64,000 nt of DNA from Bog-756 sp963828385 (GCA_963828385.1 CAWHEF010000002.1:2790001-2854000); one strand, 5' to 3'; positions 1-16,929 are shown, counted from the stretch's first letter. The notes: generated by a model not told the origin, from the letters alone. A program made the numbers and translations.

Positions 1-955
1 AAGGCCAGCGCCGAGAACGGGGCGGCGTCGTCGGCCGGACGCTCGACGCACCTCGTCCTCCTTGCGGGGAACGGTGCCGATGGTCGGCGGGATGTCGAGC
101 GGGCTCGGGAGGTAGTCGACCACGGCGTCGAGCATGGGCTGGACGCCCTTGTTCTTGAAGGCGGAGCCGCACAGGATGGGCACGGCGTGGCTGCCCAGGG
201 TGGCCGTGCGGAGGGCGCGGGTCAGGTCCTCGGGCGTGATCTCCTCGTCGCCCAGGTACTTCTCCATGATGGTGTCGTCATGGTTGGAGACGACGTCGAT
301 GAGCTGGTGGTGGGCCTCCTCCGCCACCGCCTTCATCTCGGCGGGGATCTCCTCTGTCTGCCACTCCTCGCCCATGCCGTCGTCCCACACCAGGGCCCGC
401 ATGCGGACGAGGTCGACGACGCCCCGGAAGTCGCCCTCGGACCCGATGGGCAGCTGGACCACCGCCACCGTGGCGTCCAGACGGTCCCTGATCATCTGCA
501 CGCACTGGTCGAAGTCGGCTCCGGTCCGGTCCATCTTGTTGACGAAGCAGATGCGGGGGACGTCGTACTTGTCGGCCTGGCGCCACACCGTCTCGGTCTG
601 GGGCTCGACGCCGGCCACGGCGTCGAAGACGGCCACCGCGCCGTCCAGCACCCGCAGGGACCGCTCGACCTCGACGGTGAAGTCCACGTGGCCCGGGGTG
701 TCGATGATGTTGATCACCGTGTCCCGCCACATGGCAGGTGGTGGCGGCCGACGTGATGGTGATGCCCCGCTCCTGCTCCTGGACCATCCAGTCCATGGTG
801 GCGGCGCCCTCGTGGACCTCACCGATCTTGTAGTTCCTGCCGGTGTAGTAGAGGATCCGCTCGGTGGTCGTCGTCTTGCCCGCGTCGATGTGGGCCATGA
901 TCCCGATGTTCCGGGTCTTGGACAGGGAATGCTGTCGGGTCGGTGCTTCAGCCAT
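1..955 (-). CDS. fusA: Elongation factor G, N-terminal part, cut by the window edge
   Basis: This GTPase moves peptidyl-tRNA and mRNA through the ribosome after each peptide bond and helps recycle ribosomes. The first 75 residues read cleanly, with the P-loop AHIDAGKTTTTERIL and the switch region RGITITSAATTC. Near position 733 an extra base shifts the frame, and the G-domain continues in another frame with the DTPGHVDF and NKMD motifs expected of the family. A second extra base lies near position 45. The start is the ATG at 955, 71 bp downstream of rpsG in the str operon. The C-terminal half lies outside the window. The frameshifts are best read as sequencing errors because conservation continues on both sides. 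Confidence 0.95.
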
Positions 956-1026
956 GGTTGTTCAGCTCTCGGGTCGTGCTGGTGGGTGATGCCGACATCC
1001 AGGGTACGGGCCGGACCGGCCCTTCC

Positions 1027-1497
1027 CTACCAGCGGTAGTGGGCGAAGGCCTTGTTGGACTCGGCCATCTTGTGGAGGTCCTCGCGGCGCTTGGCCGCGG
1101 CGCCGATGCCGTTGGCGGCGTCGCGGATCTCGTTGGACAGCCGCTCGGCCATCGTCTTCTCCCGGCGCTGCTGGGAGTAGCCGACCAGCCACCGGATGGA
1201 GAGCGTGGTGGCCCGGCGGGGTCGCACCTCGACCGGCACCTGGTAGGTGGCGCCGCCGACCCGGCGGCTCCGGACCTCGAGCTCGGGACGGGTGTTCTCC
1301 ACCGCCTTCTTCAGGACGGCCACCGGGTCGTTGCCCGACTTCTCGGCCACGTCGTCGAGCGCGTCGTAGACGATGCGCTCGGCCAGGGTGCGCTTGCCCC
1401 GGCTGAGCACCCGGTTGACCACCTGGGTGACCAGCACCGAGTGGTAGACGGGATCGGGGATCAGCTCGCGGCGGACGGCGGGGCCTTTGCGCGGCAC
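1027..1497 (-). CDS. rpsG: 30S ribosomal protein S7
   Basis: S7 is a primary 16S rRNA-binding protein that nucleates assembly of the 30S head and lines the exit-site tRNA path. The 156-residue product has the full family length, beginning MPRKGPAVRRELIPDPVY and ending with the typical AHYRW tail. It starts with GTG at 1497, directly adjoining the rpsL stop codon with no spacer, so the two are probably translationally coupled. It is one of the few genes in this block with no frameshift. In many bacteria S7 represses its own operon, but no such site is evident here. Confidence 0.98.
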   Translation of the reverse strand: MPRKGPAVRRELIPDPVYHSVLVTQVVNRVLSRGKRTLAERIVYDALDDVAEKSGNDPVAVLKKAVENTRPELEVRSRRVGGATYQVPVEVRPRRATTLSIRWLVGYSQQRREKTMAERLSNEIRDAANGIGAAAKRREDLHKMAESNKAFAHYRW

Positions 1498-1869
1498 TCA
1501 GGACTCCTTCTTGGCGCCGTAGCGGCTCCGGGCCTGGTTGCGGTCGCGCACGCCCGAGGCGTCGAGGGTGCCCCGGATCACCTTGTAGCGGACTCCGGGA
1601 AGGTCCTTCACCCGGCCGCCCCGGACCAGCACGATCGAGTGCTCCTGGAGGTTGTGGCCCTCGCCGGGGATGTAGGCCGTGACCTCCTGGCCGCTGGTGA
1701 GGCGGACCCTGGCCACCTTGCGGAGGGCGGAGTTCGGCTTCTTCGGGGTGTGGGTGTAGACGCGCGTGCACACGCCCCGGCGCTGGGGCGCACCCTTCAA
1801 GGCCGGGGTCTTCGACTTGGTCGGCTTGGTGGCCCGGCCTTTGCGGACGAGCTGGGAGATCGTGGGCAC
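1498..1869 (-). CDS. rpsL: 30S ribosomal protein S12
   Basis: S12 sits at the decoding centre and controls translational accuracy. The 123-residue product carries the conserved segments TPKKPNSALRK and GGRVKDLPGVRY. The lysines at the two classical streptomycin-resistance positions are both present, so a streptomycin-sensitive S12 is predicted from the sequence. It starts with GTG at 1869 and is the first gene of the rpsL–rpsG–fusA group. About 240 bp separate it from the likely end of rpoC. Confidence 0.98.
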   Translation of the reverse strand: MPTISQLVRKGRATKPTKSKTPALKGAPQRRGVCTRVYTHTPKKPNSALRKVARVRLTSGQEVTAYIPGEGHNLQEHSIVLVRGGRVKDLPGVRYKVIRGTLDASGVRDRNQARSRYGAKKES

Positions 1870-2109
1870 GCGTTACCTCGGCGTTGTGGACTGCAGGATG
1901 CTTCAGGACACTTCGGACCCGGCGGTGCTGCTGCCGGGCGGCGCGGCACGCAACGGTGCCCGCCCTACGGCTGCGGGACTGACGACGGCGCGCTGCTGCG
2001 CGCACGACCGCGAACGGTCCATTCTACGAGGTGAGCGGGGCTCCGGCAAGCGCGCGCCGGCGAACGGGCGCAGGACGGCGCGTCGGGCTCCGTCCCCTCC
2101 CCCTGCCGA

Positions 2110-9762
<7,653 letters not shown>

Positions 9763-10118
9763 CGGCCTACTCCTCCCAGTTGCAGTGGCGAACGGGGACT
9801 ACGACGGCGGACTGCAGAACTCACATCTCGAGGCGGGAACTGCCGGGTGTTGCAGGGGCGCAGCGGCGGGGAGGTACGGGCCGACCAGGGCCGCCGGTGC
9901 GGTTGGAAGGGCGCCGGGGCGCGCGTCAATCAGCCGAAACACTGAAGGAGGGCGTCAGGAGCGGGCACGGCAACCAACAAGCCTACCCGGAAGCGCACGG
10001 GATTACAACCCCCGGGATCTGCGACCCCCGGACCGTGGCCGGTCAGGGTACGAGACGGGCGGCCCTCCGTCAAGGACAACGGACCCTGACCGGGGGCCGT
10101 CCGTCTCGGACGCCGCCG
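9763..10118 (-). promoter_or_regulatory. rplL–rpoB spacer with mutually exclusive hairpins
   Basis: No gene is visible in this 356-bp spacer. On the transcribed strand, eight bases after the rplL stop, a short hairpin (GTCCG at 10099–10103 with CGGAC at 10107–10111) competes with a second pairing (ACGGAC at 10079–10084 with GTCCGT at 10099–10104). This resembles a partial attenuator between the ribosomal protein genes and rpoBC, a known regulatory position in other bacteria. A separate rpoB promoter may also lie here, but I could not pick out a convincing one. The functional reading is inference. Confidence 0.35.
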
Positions 10119-10517
10119 CTACTTGAGCTCGACGGTGGCGCCGGCCCCTTCGAGCTGGGCCTTCGCCTTGTCGGCGTCTTCCTTGTTGGCCCTCTCCAGG
10201 ACCGGCTTGGGAGCTCCGTCCACCAGGTCCTTGGCCTCCTTCAGGCCCAGGCTGGTGAGCGAGCGGACCTCTTTGATCACCTGGATCTTCTTGTCGCCGG
10301 CGGCGGTGAGGATGACGTCGAACTCCGACTTCTCCTCCTCCTCGGCGCCGGCTGGCTCCCCGCCACCGGCGGCAGGGGCGGCGGCGGCCACCGCCACCGG
10401 GGCGGCAGCGGTCACGCCGAAGCGCTCCTCGAACTCCTTGAGCAGCTCGCTCAGCTCGAGCACGGAAAGCTCGGCGATGCCGTCGAGAATCTGGTCCTTG
10501 GTCAGGGTGCCTGCCAT
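10119..10517 (-). CDS. rplL: 50S ribosomal protein L7/L12
   Basis: L7/L12 forms the flexible stalk that recruits translation factors. The 132-residue product starts at ATG 10517 with AGGAGCG as ribosome binding site, and shows the N-terminal dimerisation part (LTKDQILDGIAELSVLELSEL), an Ala/Gly/Glu-rich hinge, and the C-terminal factor-binding domain (KIQVIKEVRSLTSLGLKEAK). It is intact. About 200 bp separate it from rplJ. That gap holds short imperfect repeats of GGTCTGTCTGTT and no gene. Confidence 0.98.
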   Translation of the reverse strand: MAGTLTKDQILDGIAELSVLELSELLKEFEERFGVTAAAPVAVAAAAPAAGGGEPAGAEEEEKSEFDVILTAAGDKKIQVIKEVRSLTSLGLKEAKDLVDGAPKPVLERANKEDADKAKAQLEGAGATVELK

Positions 10518-10564
10518 GATCGTCGCTCCTTGGTTCAGTCGGTTCAAATACGGACTGTGTGTTC

Positions 10565-10589
10565 GGTCTGTCTGTTGGGTCTGTCTGTT
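10565..10589. repeat. Two-copy GGTCTGTCTGTT repeat upstream of rplL
   Basis: Two copies of a 12-base unit lie at 10565–10576 and 10578–10589 in the leader of rplL. Further diverged GGTCTG words follow. It may be simple slippage and its role, if any, is unknown. Confidence 0.6.
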
Positions 10590-10720
10590 CGGTCTGGCTG
10601 CTCGGTGTGGCGGGTGAGCGCCGCCCACTGGGGTTCGCCGGCTCTACCCGTCTCCTGCCTCGCCGGTTTCTCCTGCGGTCTCCTCTTCCGTTCCCACCGT
10701 CTCGTCCGCTGTTCCCGCCG

Positions 10721-11361
10721 TCACGTCCGACGTTCCCGGCGCTCGTCTCCGGTCCGGCCGGTCTCTCCGATCTGGCCGGTCTCTCCGGCGGAGCTTCCAT
10801 GCCCGGCCGCCGACGCCTGATCGGTCTCCCCGCCGGCTCCGCCGCGCTGTTCGACCAGGGCCGAGAGCCCGTAGGCCAGGTTCGGGGCAGCGCCTGGATG
10901 AGCGCCGGCCAGCTGCTGGAGCGGTGCCGAGAGCGCCCCGGCGAACTGGGCCAGCAGCGTCTCACGGGACGGAAGGTCGGCGAGCACACCGATCTCGGCC
11001 GCCGTCAGCAAGCCGTCCCCGACCATACCGCCCTTGACCACCAGGCTGGGGTTGGTCCTCGAGAAGTCCCGCAGCGCCTTGGCCACCGCGCTGACGTCGC
11101 CCTGCACGAAGGCGATGGCCGTCGGACCGGTCAGCAGGTCCGTGGACGCCGGCTGCCGGTCCGTCGGCCACGGCCAGCCGGACCAGGGTGTTCTTGTAGA
11201 CCTTGTAGTCGCCACCGGCGGCGGCGAGCTCGCGGCGCAGAGCGGCCAGCTCGGGCACGGTCGAGACCGCGGTACTCGGTGAGCACGGCGCCGTCGGACG
11301 CCTCGAGGCGACCGCGCACCTCGTCGACGACAGCGACCTTGTCGGCCCTCGGGTTGTCCAT
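10721..11361 (-). CDS. rplJ: 50S ribosomal protein L10, with two +1 frameshifts and an extended tail
   Basis: L10 anchors L7/L12 dimers to the ribosome and represses its own operon by binding the leader RNA. It starts at ATG 11361 with GGAGGG four bases upstream. The protein runs MDNPRADKVAVVDEV through EYRGL. An extra base near 11265 moves it to VPELAALRRELAAAGGDYKV, and another near 11150 moves it to DLLTGPTAIAFVQGDVSAV. The corrected length is 212 residues, against about 165–180 for common L10 proteins. The excess is a Gly/Glu/Thr/Arg-rich low-complexity tail (GETGQIGETGRTGDERRER), whose degenerate repeats continue past the stop at 10721, so a further frameshift in the tail cannot be excluded. 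Confidence 0.93.
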
Positions 11362-11516
11362 GGTCCCTCCGGTGAGCTCCGGGCTCACTGACCGGCCGCA
11401 GACCCCGAGTGGGACACGCGAGCACCAGGTGCTCGCGTGGAACGCCTCGTCAGGCGGACCCTCCTGGGTCCCTTCGGTACCGGGGAACCGGTACACCGGA
11501 GGTCTACGGCAGTTCG
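11362..11516 (-). promoter_or_regulatory. L10 leader (autoregulatory rplJ leader) with strong hairpins
   Basis: The leader of rplJ contains CCGTAGACCTCCGGTG followed by an extended hairpin region, which resembles the L10(L12)-binding leader known upstream of rplJL in many bacteria. Downstream lies a perfect 11-bp hairpin with a three-base loop (CACGCGAGCAC at 11415–11425 with GTGCTCGCGTG at 11429–11439). A second 6-bp hairpin at 11372–11388 sits beside the ribosome binding site. No U-tract follows, so control of translation start is more likely than termination. Family assignment is from pattern memory, not a covariance search. Confidence 0.6.
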
Positions 11517-11589
11517 CTTCGAATTGGAAAGATCAGACACTAGCCCGCGACAGGCGCCGCTGCCAGACACAGGGCCCGTGGGATGGGCC

Positions 11590-12317
11590 TCAGGCCGTGG
11601 CGGCCAGGTCCTCCTCGGCCTGCCGGGCGAGCAGCGGGTCGATCGTGGACACCCGGGCCCATGGTCGAGGACAGGGTCACCGCCCGCACGTAGCGGCCCT
11701 TGGCCGAGGCCGGCTTGGCCCGGTGGATCTCCTCCATCACTGCGTGAAGGTTCTCCAGGAGCTGGGCACGGTCGAAAGACGCCTTGCCGATCCTCGAGGT
11801 GGACGTTGCCCACCTTGTCGGTGCGGTACTCGACCCGGCCACCTTTGAACTCGGCGACCGCCCGCTCGACGTCGTCGGTGACGGTGCCCGTCTTGGGGTT
11901 GGGCATCAGGCCCCGCGGCCCGAGCACCCGGCCGAGCGTCCCGACCTGGCCCATCAGGTCGGGGGTGGCGATGGCCACGTCGAAGTCGAGGAACCCCTCG
12001 TCGGCCACCCGGGCCACCAGGTCGTCGGCCCCGACCACGTCGGCCCCGGCGGCCCGGGCCTGCGGCCGCCTTGTCGCCGGCGGCGAACACGGCCACCCGG
12101 GCCGTCCGCCCGGTGCCGGCCGGCAGCGAAAGCGTGCCCCGCACGATCTGGTCGGCCTTCCGGGGGTCCACGCCCAGCCGGACAGCCAACTCCACCGTCT
12201 CGTCGAAGGATGGCCTTGGCCGACGCCTTGACCAGGTCGACGGCCTCGGCCGGCGCTGTAGAGATGCTGGCGGTCGATACCGGGCGACGCTCGCCGGTAC
12301 TTCTTTCCCCTGGACAT
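11590..12317 (-). CDS. rplA: 50S ribosomal protein L1, with about five +1 frameshifts
   Basis: L1 forms the mobile stalk beside the E site and can repress the rplK–rplA operon. From ATG 12317 the protein reads MSRGKKYRRASPGIDRQHLY, and then continues in successive frames through FDETVELAVRLGVDPRKADQ, QARAAGADVVGADDLVARV, GPRGLMPNPKTGTVT and KGRYVRAVTLSSTMGPGV. It ends at a stop at 11590. Five single-base insertions account for the breaks and give 240 residues, the usual L1 size. This is the densest error cluster in the window. Confidence 0.93.
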
Positions 12318-12355
12318 GGTGGTACTCCGTTTCCTCTGGCGTTCAGGTCGCCGGA

Positions 12356-12786
12356 TCAGCCGGCGACGGCGATCCCCATCGAGCGGGCGGTGCCCTCCAC
12401 CTGGCGCTTGGCCGCCTCGAGGTCGGCGGTGTTGAGGTCGGGCAGCTTGACGGTGGCGATCTCGGCCACCTGGGCGCCGGTCACCGTGCCGACCTGCTCC
12501 CGCCCGGCGGTCGCGGCCCCTTTCCAGGCCGGCCGCCTGCCGGAGGAGCACCGGGGTGGGCGGCGTCTTCAGGACGAACGAGAAGCGTCCGGTCCTCGTA
12601 GATGGAGATCTCGACCGGCACGATCGAGCCCCGCTGGTTCTCGGTGGCGGCGTTGTACTGCTTGCAGAACTCCATGGTCTGGACCCCGTGTGGCCCGAGG
12701 GCCGTGCCCACCGGGGGCGCGGGCGTGGCTCCCCCCGCTGGGAGCTGGATCTTCACGACTGCGACGACGCGCTTCTTCGGTGGCAT
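12356..12786 (-). CDS. rplK: 50S ribosomal protein L11, with two frameshifts
   Basis: L11 lies at the base of the L7/L12 stalk, is the binding site of thiopeptide antibiotics and is needed for the stringent response. It begins MPPKKRVVAVVKIQLPAGGA at ATG 12786, with the proline-rich hinge and the GPHGVQTMEFCKQYNAAT region. The second half moves through TPPTPVLLRQAAGLE to the C-terminal MGIAVAG before the stop at 12356. Removing two extra bases gives 142 residues, matching the family. It lies 38 bp upstream of rplA. Confidence 0.95.
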
Positions 12787-12875
12787 CGGTTCGATTCCTT
12801 TTTCGGTGCCCTGGCGGGGTGCCTTGGTCCTGGTGGGCGGTGTTCCCGGTGAGCGAATGGTGGGCTGGCTTGCTT

Positions 12876-13669
12876 CTAGAGCTTGGCGACTTGGCTGAAC
12901 TCGAGCTCGACCGGCGTCTCCCGGCCGAAGATGTTGACCAGCACCTTGAGCTTGAGCTGGTCTTCGTTGATCTCGGCGATCTGGCCGGAGAAGTCGGCGA
13001 AGGGTCCTTCCTTGACCCGCACCGTCTCTCCCACCTCGTGCTCGAGCCGGGGGCGGCTCCGCTTGGGCGGCGCCTCGGCCCCCTCCACCTTGACCTGGAG
13101 GATGCTCTCCACCTCACGGCGCGACAGGGGCGTGGGCTTGGTGCCCGGTCCCACGAACCCGGTCACCCCGGGGGTGTTGCGGATAACGGACCAGCTGTCG
13201 TCGTCGAGCTCGCAGCGGCAGAGCAGGTAGCCCGGGGAACACCTTCTTCTGGACCACAACCTTCTTGCCGTTCTTGAACTCGACGACGTCCTCCATCGGG
13301 ATGACCACCTCGTAGATGCGGTCTTCCATGTTCATCGAGACGGCCCGGCTGTGGAGGTTCGACTTCACCTTGTTCTCGTAGCCGGCGTAGGTGTGGACGA
13401 CGTACCAGCGACCGGGCTGGTCGTAGGGACTGACCACGTAGGGCGCCTCCTCCTCGCCCTCCACCTCCTCGAGGTCGTCGGCGTCGGTCGGCCCCCTCGG
13501 CGCCATCGGCCTGCTCGCCATCGCCACTTTCCGGGTCCGCCGCCTCGACGTGGACGGCATCGGACGCGGTGCCTGCATCGATCGCACCAACATCCTCGGG
13601 AGGCCCGGCCTGCCCTTCGTCGTCTCCGAGCGGTTGGGGTTCGTTCTGGGTCACAGTCACACCGATCAC
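12876..13669 (-). CDS. nusG: Transcription termination/antitermination protein NusG, with two +1 frameshifts
   Basis: NusG binds RNA polymerase and modulates pausing, Rho termination and coupling to ribosomes. It begins at GTG 13669, which overlaps the secE stop as GTGA. A long acidic N-terminal extension of about 80 residues, common in actinobacteria, precedes the NGN domain (GRWYVVHTYAGYENKVKSNL). After a shift near 13237 the protein continues YLLCRCELDDDSWSVIRNTP and ends with a KOW domain (VKEGPFADFSGQIAEINED). The corrected length is 263 residues. Confidence 0.95.
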
Positions 13670-13960
13670 GTCTTGAACAGCCAGAGGACGCCCTTGGCAA
13701 AGGCGTAGTTGAGCACGAAGATGAAGCCATCAGCGCCAGGAGGGTCACCAGGGTCACCGTGGTGTAGTTGATCACCTCGGGCCGGTTCGGCCAGGCCACC
13801 TGGCGCAGCTCCGATCGTACCTCCCGGAGGAACTGCGCCGGACGGAACGGCTCCCGCTTGGCCGGTCGGCGTTGTGGCTGAGCGGTGCGTCGCGGTGCCA
13901 GTCTCGCCCGTCGGGATCCTGTCCCTGGCGCTGCATCGCTCGCTTCTGTTCTCTGTTCAC
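13666..13960 (-). CDS. secE: Protein translocase subunit SecE, with two apparent one-base deletions
   Basis: SecE is the small clamp subunit of the SecYEG channel. The N-terminus starts at GTG 13960 (MNREQKRAMQRQGQDPD). After a missing base near 13865 comes the conserved amphipathic segment FLREVRSELRQVAWPNRPEV, then the membrane helix, which is broken by a second missing base near 13728 and ends LWLFKT. The corrected length is 98 residues. It lies between tRNA-Trp and nusG, the usual arrangement in actinobacteria. Confidence 0.92.
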
Positions 13961-13994
13961 GTGCGTGTCCTTCGACCGCTACCACGGTGATGAG

Positions 13995-14067
13995 CAGGGC
14001 AGGAGGGACTTGAACCCCCAACCTTCGGTTTTGGAGACCGGTGCTCTGCCAGTTGAGCTACTGCCCT
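13995..14067 (-). tRNA. trpT: tRNA-Trp (anticodon CCA)
   Basis: The cloverleaf starts AGGGCAG and closes with CTGCCCT plus a G discriminator. The anticodon loop TCTCCAAAA gives CCA and the T-loop reads GTTCAAGTC. No CCA end is encoded. It immediately precedes secE. Confidence 0.97.
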
Positions 14068-14231
14068 CTGCCGACCGCCGGGCCGCGAATGCCGATCGCC
14101 GGGGCAACGGACAAGGTTAGCACCGGCCTTCCCGGGGATCCCAGGCGACCCCAGGTGACAGGCTCGATCCTCTCGAGGCTCGGGGTGGGGGTCGATCCGG
14201 CCCACAGGCCCGGATCAGGAGCCCGGACGGA

Positions 14232-14395
14232 TCAGCGGGTCTCCTTGTGCAGGGTGTGCTGCGGTCCCACCGGCAGTACTTCTTCATCTCGATGCGCTCG
14301 CGGTCGTTCAGCTTGTTCTTCATCGTGATGTAGTTGCGCCGCTTGCACTGCTCGCAGGCCAGGGTGACCTGGACACGCTTCTCGTTCTTCGCCAT
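14232..14395 (-). CDS. rpmG: 50S ribosomal protein L33, one-base deletion near the end
   Basis: This small ribosomal protein begins MAKNEKRVQVTLACEQCKRR at ATG 14395 and continues to IEMKKYCRW. One base is missing near 14265, after which the frame ends with QHTLHKETR and a stop at 14232. The corrected length is 54 residues. The first CxxC pair (CEQC) is present, so this is the zinc-binding type. Whether the second pair is complete cannot be judged across the error. Confidence 0.93.
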
Positions 14396-14479
14396 GCCGG
14401 CTCCTCGTTCCTCTCCTCGTGGCCGAGGGAACCGGATCGATCCGATCCCCCTTGCTTGTCGACCTGCTTGTAGCGCTTG

Positions 14480-14553
14480 TAGCGGCGGCCGGACTCGAAC
14501 CGGCGACCCCACGATTATGAGCCGTGTGCTCTGACCAACTGAGCTACGCCGCC
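14480..14553 (-). tRNA. tRNA-Met, elongator (anticodon CAT)
   Basis: The sequence starts GGCGGCGTAGCTCAG and has the anticodon loop CTCATAA. The first base pairs with the acceptor partner (G1·U72), unlike the unpaired position 1–72 of bacterial initiator tRNAs. The T-arm is GGTTCGAGTCC. A tRNA-Ile with modified CAU is less likely. Confidence 0.93.
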
Positions 14554-14559
14554 ACGGGG

Positions 14560-14632
14560 AGCCCCCTGTCGGAATCGAACCGACGACACCAGCCTTACCA
14601 TGGCTGTGCTCTGCCGACTGAGCTAAGGGGGC
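14560..14632 (-). tRNA. tRNA-Thr (anticodon GGT)
   Basis: The acceptor stem GCCCCCT pairs with AGGGGGC, the anticodon loop is ATGGTAA and the T-arm is GGTTCGATTCC. It lies seven bases from tRNA-Met, so they are probably cotranscribed. Confidence 0.96.
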
Positions 14633-14730
14633 AGTGCAGCTCGTCCACGCTTCCAAGAGGCGAGCGGCAGAGGGAACAGCATAGCCACAGCCCGGGTGTC
14701 CCGGAAGGGCCGGCTGGCTACCATCGGCCA

Positions 14731-15222
14731 ATGCACGTGCGCCTGGCCAGGACCGACGACGCCGAAGCCATCCGGTCGATCTACAACGCCGAAGTCGTCG
14801 GTTCGACGGCCACGTTCGACCTCGTGCCCCGGACGGCCGAGGAGCAGCTGGCCTGGATGGCCGACCACGACGGCGCCTACCCTGCCGTCGTCGCCGACAG
14901 ACGGCGGGACCTTGCTCGGCTTCGGCTCGCTCTCACCATTCCGGGACCGTCCTGCGTACGCCACCACCGTGGAGGACTCGGTCTACGTGGATGCGGCCCG
15001 TCGGGGCTCGGGCGCAGGTCGGGTTCTCCTCGAATAGCTGGTCGAGCTGGCCACCCAACACGGCTTCCATACCGTCATCGCACGGGTGGCCGGGGAGCAA
15101 CCAGGCCTCGATCGCCCTCCACGAGGCGTGCGGCTTCGACTCTGGTCGGAGTCGAGCGTGAGATCGGCCGCAAGTTCAATCGCTGGCTCGACGTCTCGGT
15201 GCTTCAGAGGCTGCTGCTTTGA
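14731..15222 (+). CDS. GNAT acetyltransferase, phosphinothricin-acetyltransferase-like, broken
   Basis: The N-terminus MHVRLARTDDAEAIRSIYNA and the C-terminus VEREIGRKFNRWLDVSVLQR match the family of phosphinothricin/methionine-sulfone N-acetyltransferases, which use acetyl-CoA to acetylate small amines. The middle is spread over several frames (LLGFGSLSPFRDRPAYATT, then VYVDAARRGSGAGRVLLE, then IALHEACGFDS). There is an in-frame TAG directly after VLLE near 15037. The frameshifts resemble the assembly errors seen elsewhere, but the TAG requires a separate substitution. The gene may therefore be truly damaged. The actual substrate is unknown. Confidence 0.75.
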   Translation: MHVRLARTDDAEAIRSIYNAEVVGSTATFDLVPRTAEEQLAWMADHDGAYPAVVADRRRDLARLRLALTIPGPSCVRHHRGGLGLRGCGPSGLGRRSGSPRIAGRAGHPTRLPYRHRTGGRGATRPRSPSTRRAASTLVGVEREIGRKFNRWLDVSVLQRLLL

Positions 15223-15242
15223 GAAACGGGCGACCGGCCCGT

Positions 15243-16929
15243 TCAGGCGGTGGAGGCGGTCAGCCGATCGGCGGTCCTGCCTCGCTGGACCTGTCGGTTC
15301 CACGTGGCGAGGGGCACGGTGAGGACGACGAGGAGCCACAGCAAGGTGAGGACGAGCTGGAGCGGATCGCCGTGGAGGAGGTTCGACACGAGGGCGGTCC
15401 CGCCTGGAAGCTCGATGAAGGCGGTCACCATCGACAGGCCGATGATCAAGGATCGCAGCCTGCCCAGCGCCACCGGGGCCAACAGGATGAGGCCCCACGA
15501 CAGGTACCAGGGCTGCACCACCGGTCCGAGCGACCACGAAGAGCAGCAAGGTGATGCCGAGCGCCTTCAGCGTGCCGATGCGGTCGCTGTTGAACAGGAG
15601 CCATACCCCGGCCACCCCGGCGGCCAGGAGGCCGAGCAGGCGGGTGACGGACAGCACCCCGCCCACTCCCACCGCCACGTGGACCAAGTGGGCCATACCG
15701 GTGAAGGCGAGGGCGAGCGACATCGTCGGCGCCGTCCACGACCGGACCGCACCCGGGCTCCCGAGGATGGTGACCCATCCCCAGCCGAGACCGCTCACGT
15801 AGGAGAAGAAGCCGAGCACGCCCGCTCCGATGAGCAGGGACGTCACGACGGGCCGTATTCGGTCGCGCACCGACGCCTCGGGTCCGAGCCAGCTCCATCC
15901 GACGTAGAGGATCCCGATCGCCGCCGGGGCTTTGATGGCAGCAGCCAGAGCGCACAGCGCCACCGCCACGATCGGCCGCTTCTCCTTGGCCGCCGTCAGG
16001 CCGGCCACCAGGAGGCCGAGCATCAGAGCGTCGTTGTGGGCTCCCCCGACCAGGTGGAGAAGGGTGACCGGATTGAGGATCATCAGCGTGAACAGCTCAG
16101 CCCCGTCTCGGTGGTACAGCCGCGCCAACCGGGGCACGCAGATGGCGATGAGCACCACTCCGAACAGGGCCAGAAGCCGGAGGAGGACGATGGTGGCCAG
16201 CTCGTTGTGGAACGTGATCCGGGCGAACCAGCCGTCGAGGAGCAGGAAGAGCGGCCCGTAGGGGGCGGGCGCGTTGCCCCACAGCGGGTCGACGGGAGCG
16301 GTGAAGGAGTTGTTACCCAGCTCGAAGGGTCCGTAGAGGTACGGGCTCATGTGATGGCTGACCATCTCACCCTGGGCCGCGTACGAGTAGGCGTCCCTGC
16401 TGAACAGGGGGGCGATCACCAACATCGGCAGGGCCCAGAGGGCGAACACCCAGACCATGCGGTTGATCGCCACCCCCGGTCGCCGCGAATAGAGCCGGGT
16501 CATGCCCCACCACACCCGCATCAGCAGGACCAGGCCGCCGTAGACGGCGGTCAGGGCGAAGTAGATGCCCCAATGGCTGGCAGCGCTGGTCTTGGGCACG
16601 CCGAAGAACCACACGCCGGGCATCTCGAGCTTGAACGGCGAGCTGGGAATCGAGGCACCGACGGCGATGGCCACCATGGCCACGAAACCGAGAAGGGCGG
16701 GGCGGAGGACGAGGCCGCGTGGCTCCCCGCCGTCGCCTCGGATCCGATCGCCCGCCGATGGCGCACCCTGGTCGATCCGGTCGCGGACCGAGCCGAAGAA
16801 CTCCTCGACCACTCGGAGGCCCCATGCGCTGGCATCGGCTGCTGCCCCTCGAAGCCGGTTGGGCGCGGGCTCGGCGGGAAGCCAACCACCCCTCTCCGTG
16901 CTCTCGGCCGTCGTCGTCTCGGAAGCCAT
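15243..16929 (-). CDS. MptA/MptB-like polyprenol-phosphomannose alpha-1,6-mannosyltransferase, one frameshift
   Basis: This is a multi-spanning GT-C glycosyltransferase with about twelve hydrophobic segments. Hallmarks are the luminal loop SRDAYSYAAQGEMVSHH followed by SPYLYGP, then GNAPAPYGPLFLLLDGWF and a later AHNDALMLGLLVAG. These match the actinobacterial enzymes that extend the lipomannan backbone using polyprenol-phosphate mannose. An extra base near 15530 moves the frame before the last helices (QPWYLSWGLILLAPVALG). The corrected length is 561 residues from ATG 16929. The function is inferred from family resemblance; the exact linkage made is unknown. Confidence 0.8.

Noticed and set aside
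14480..14553. Initiator tRNA-Met
   Set aside because: Position 1 pairs with position 72, and the sequence resembles the elongator form.
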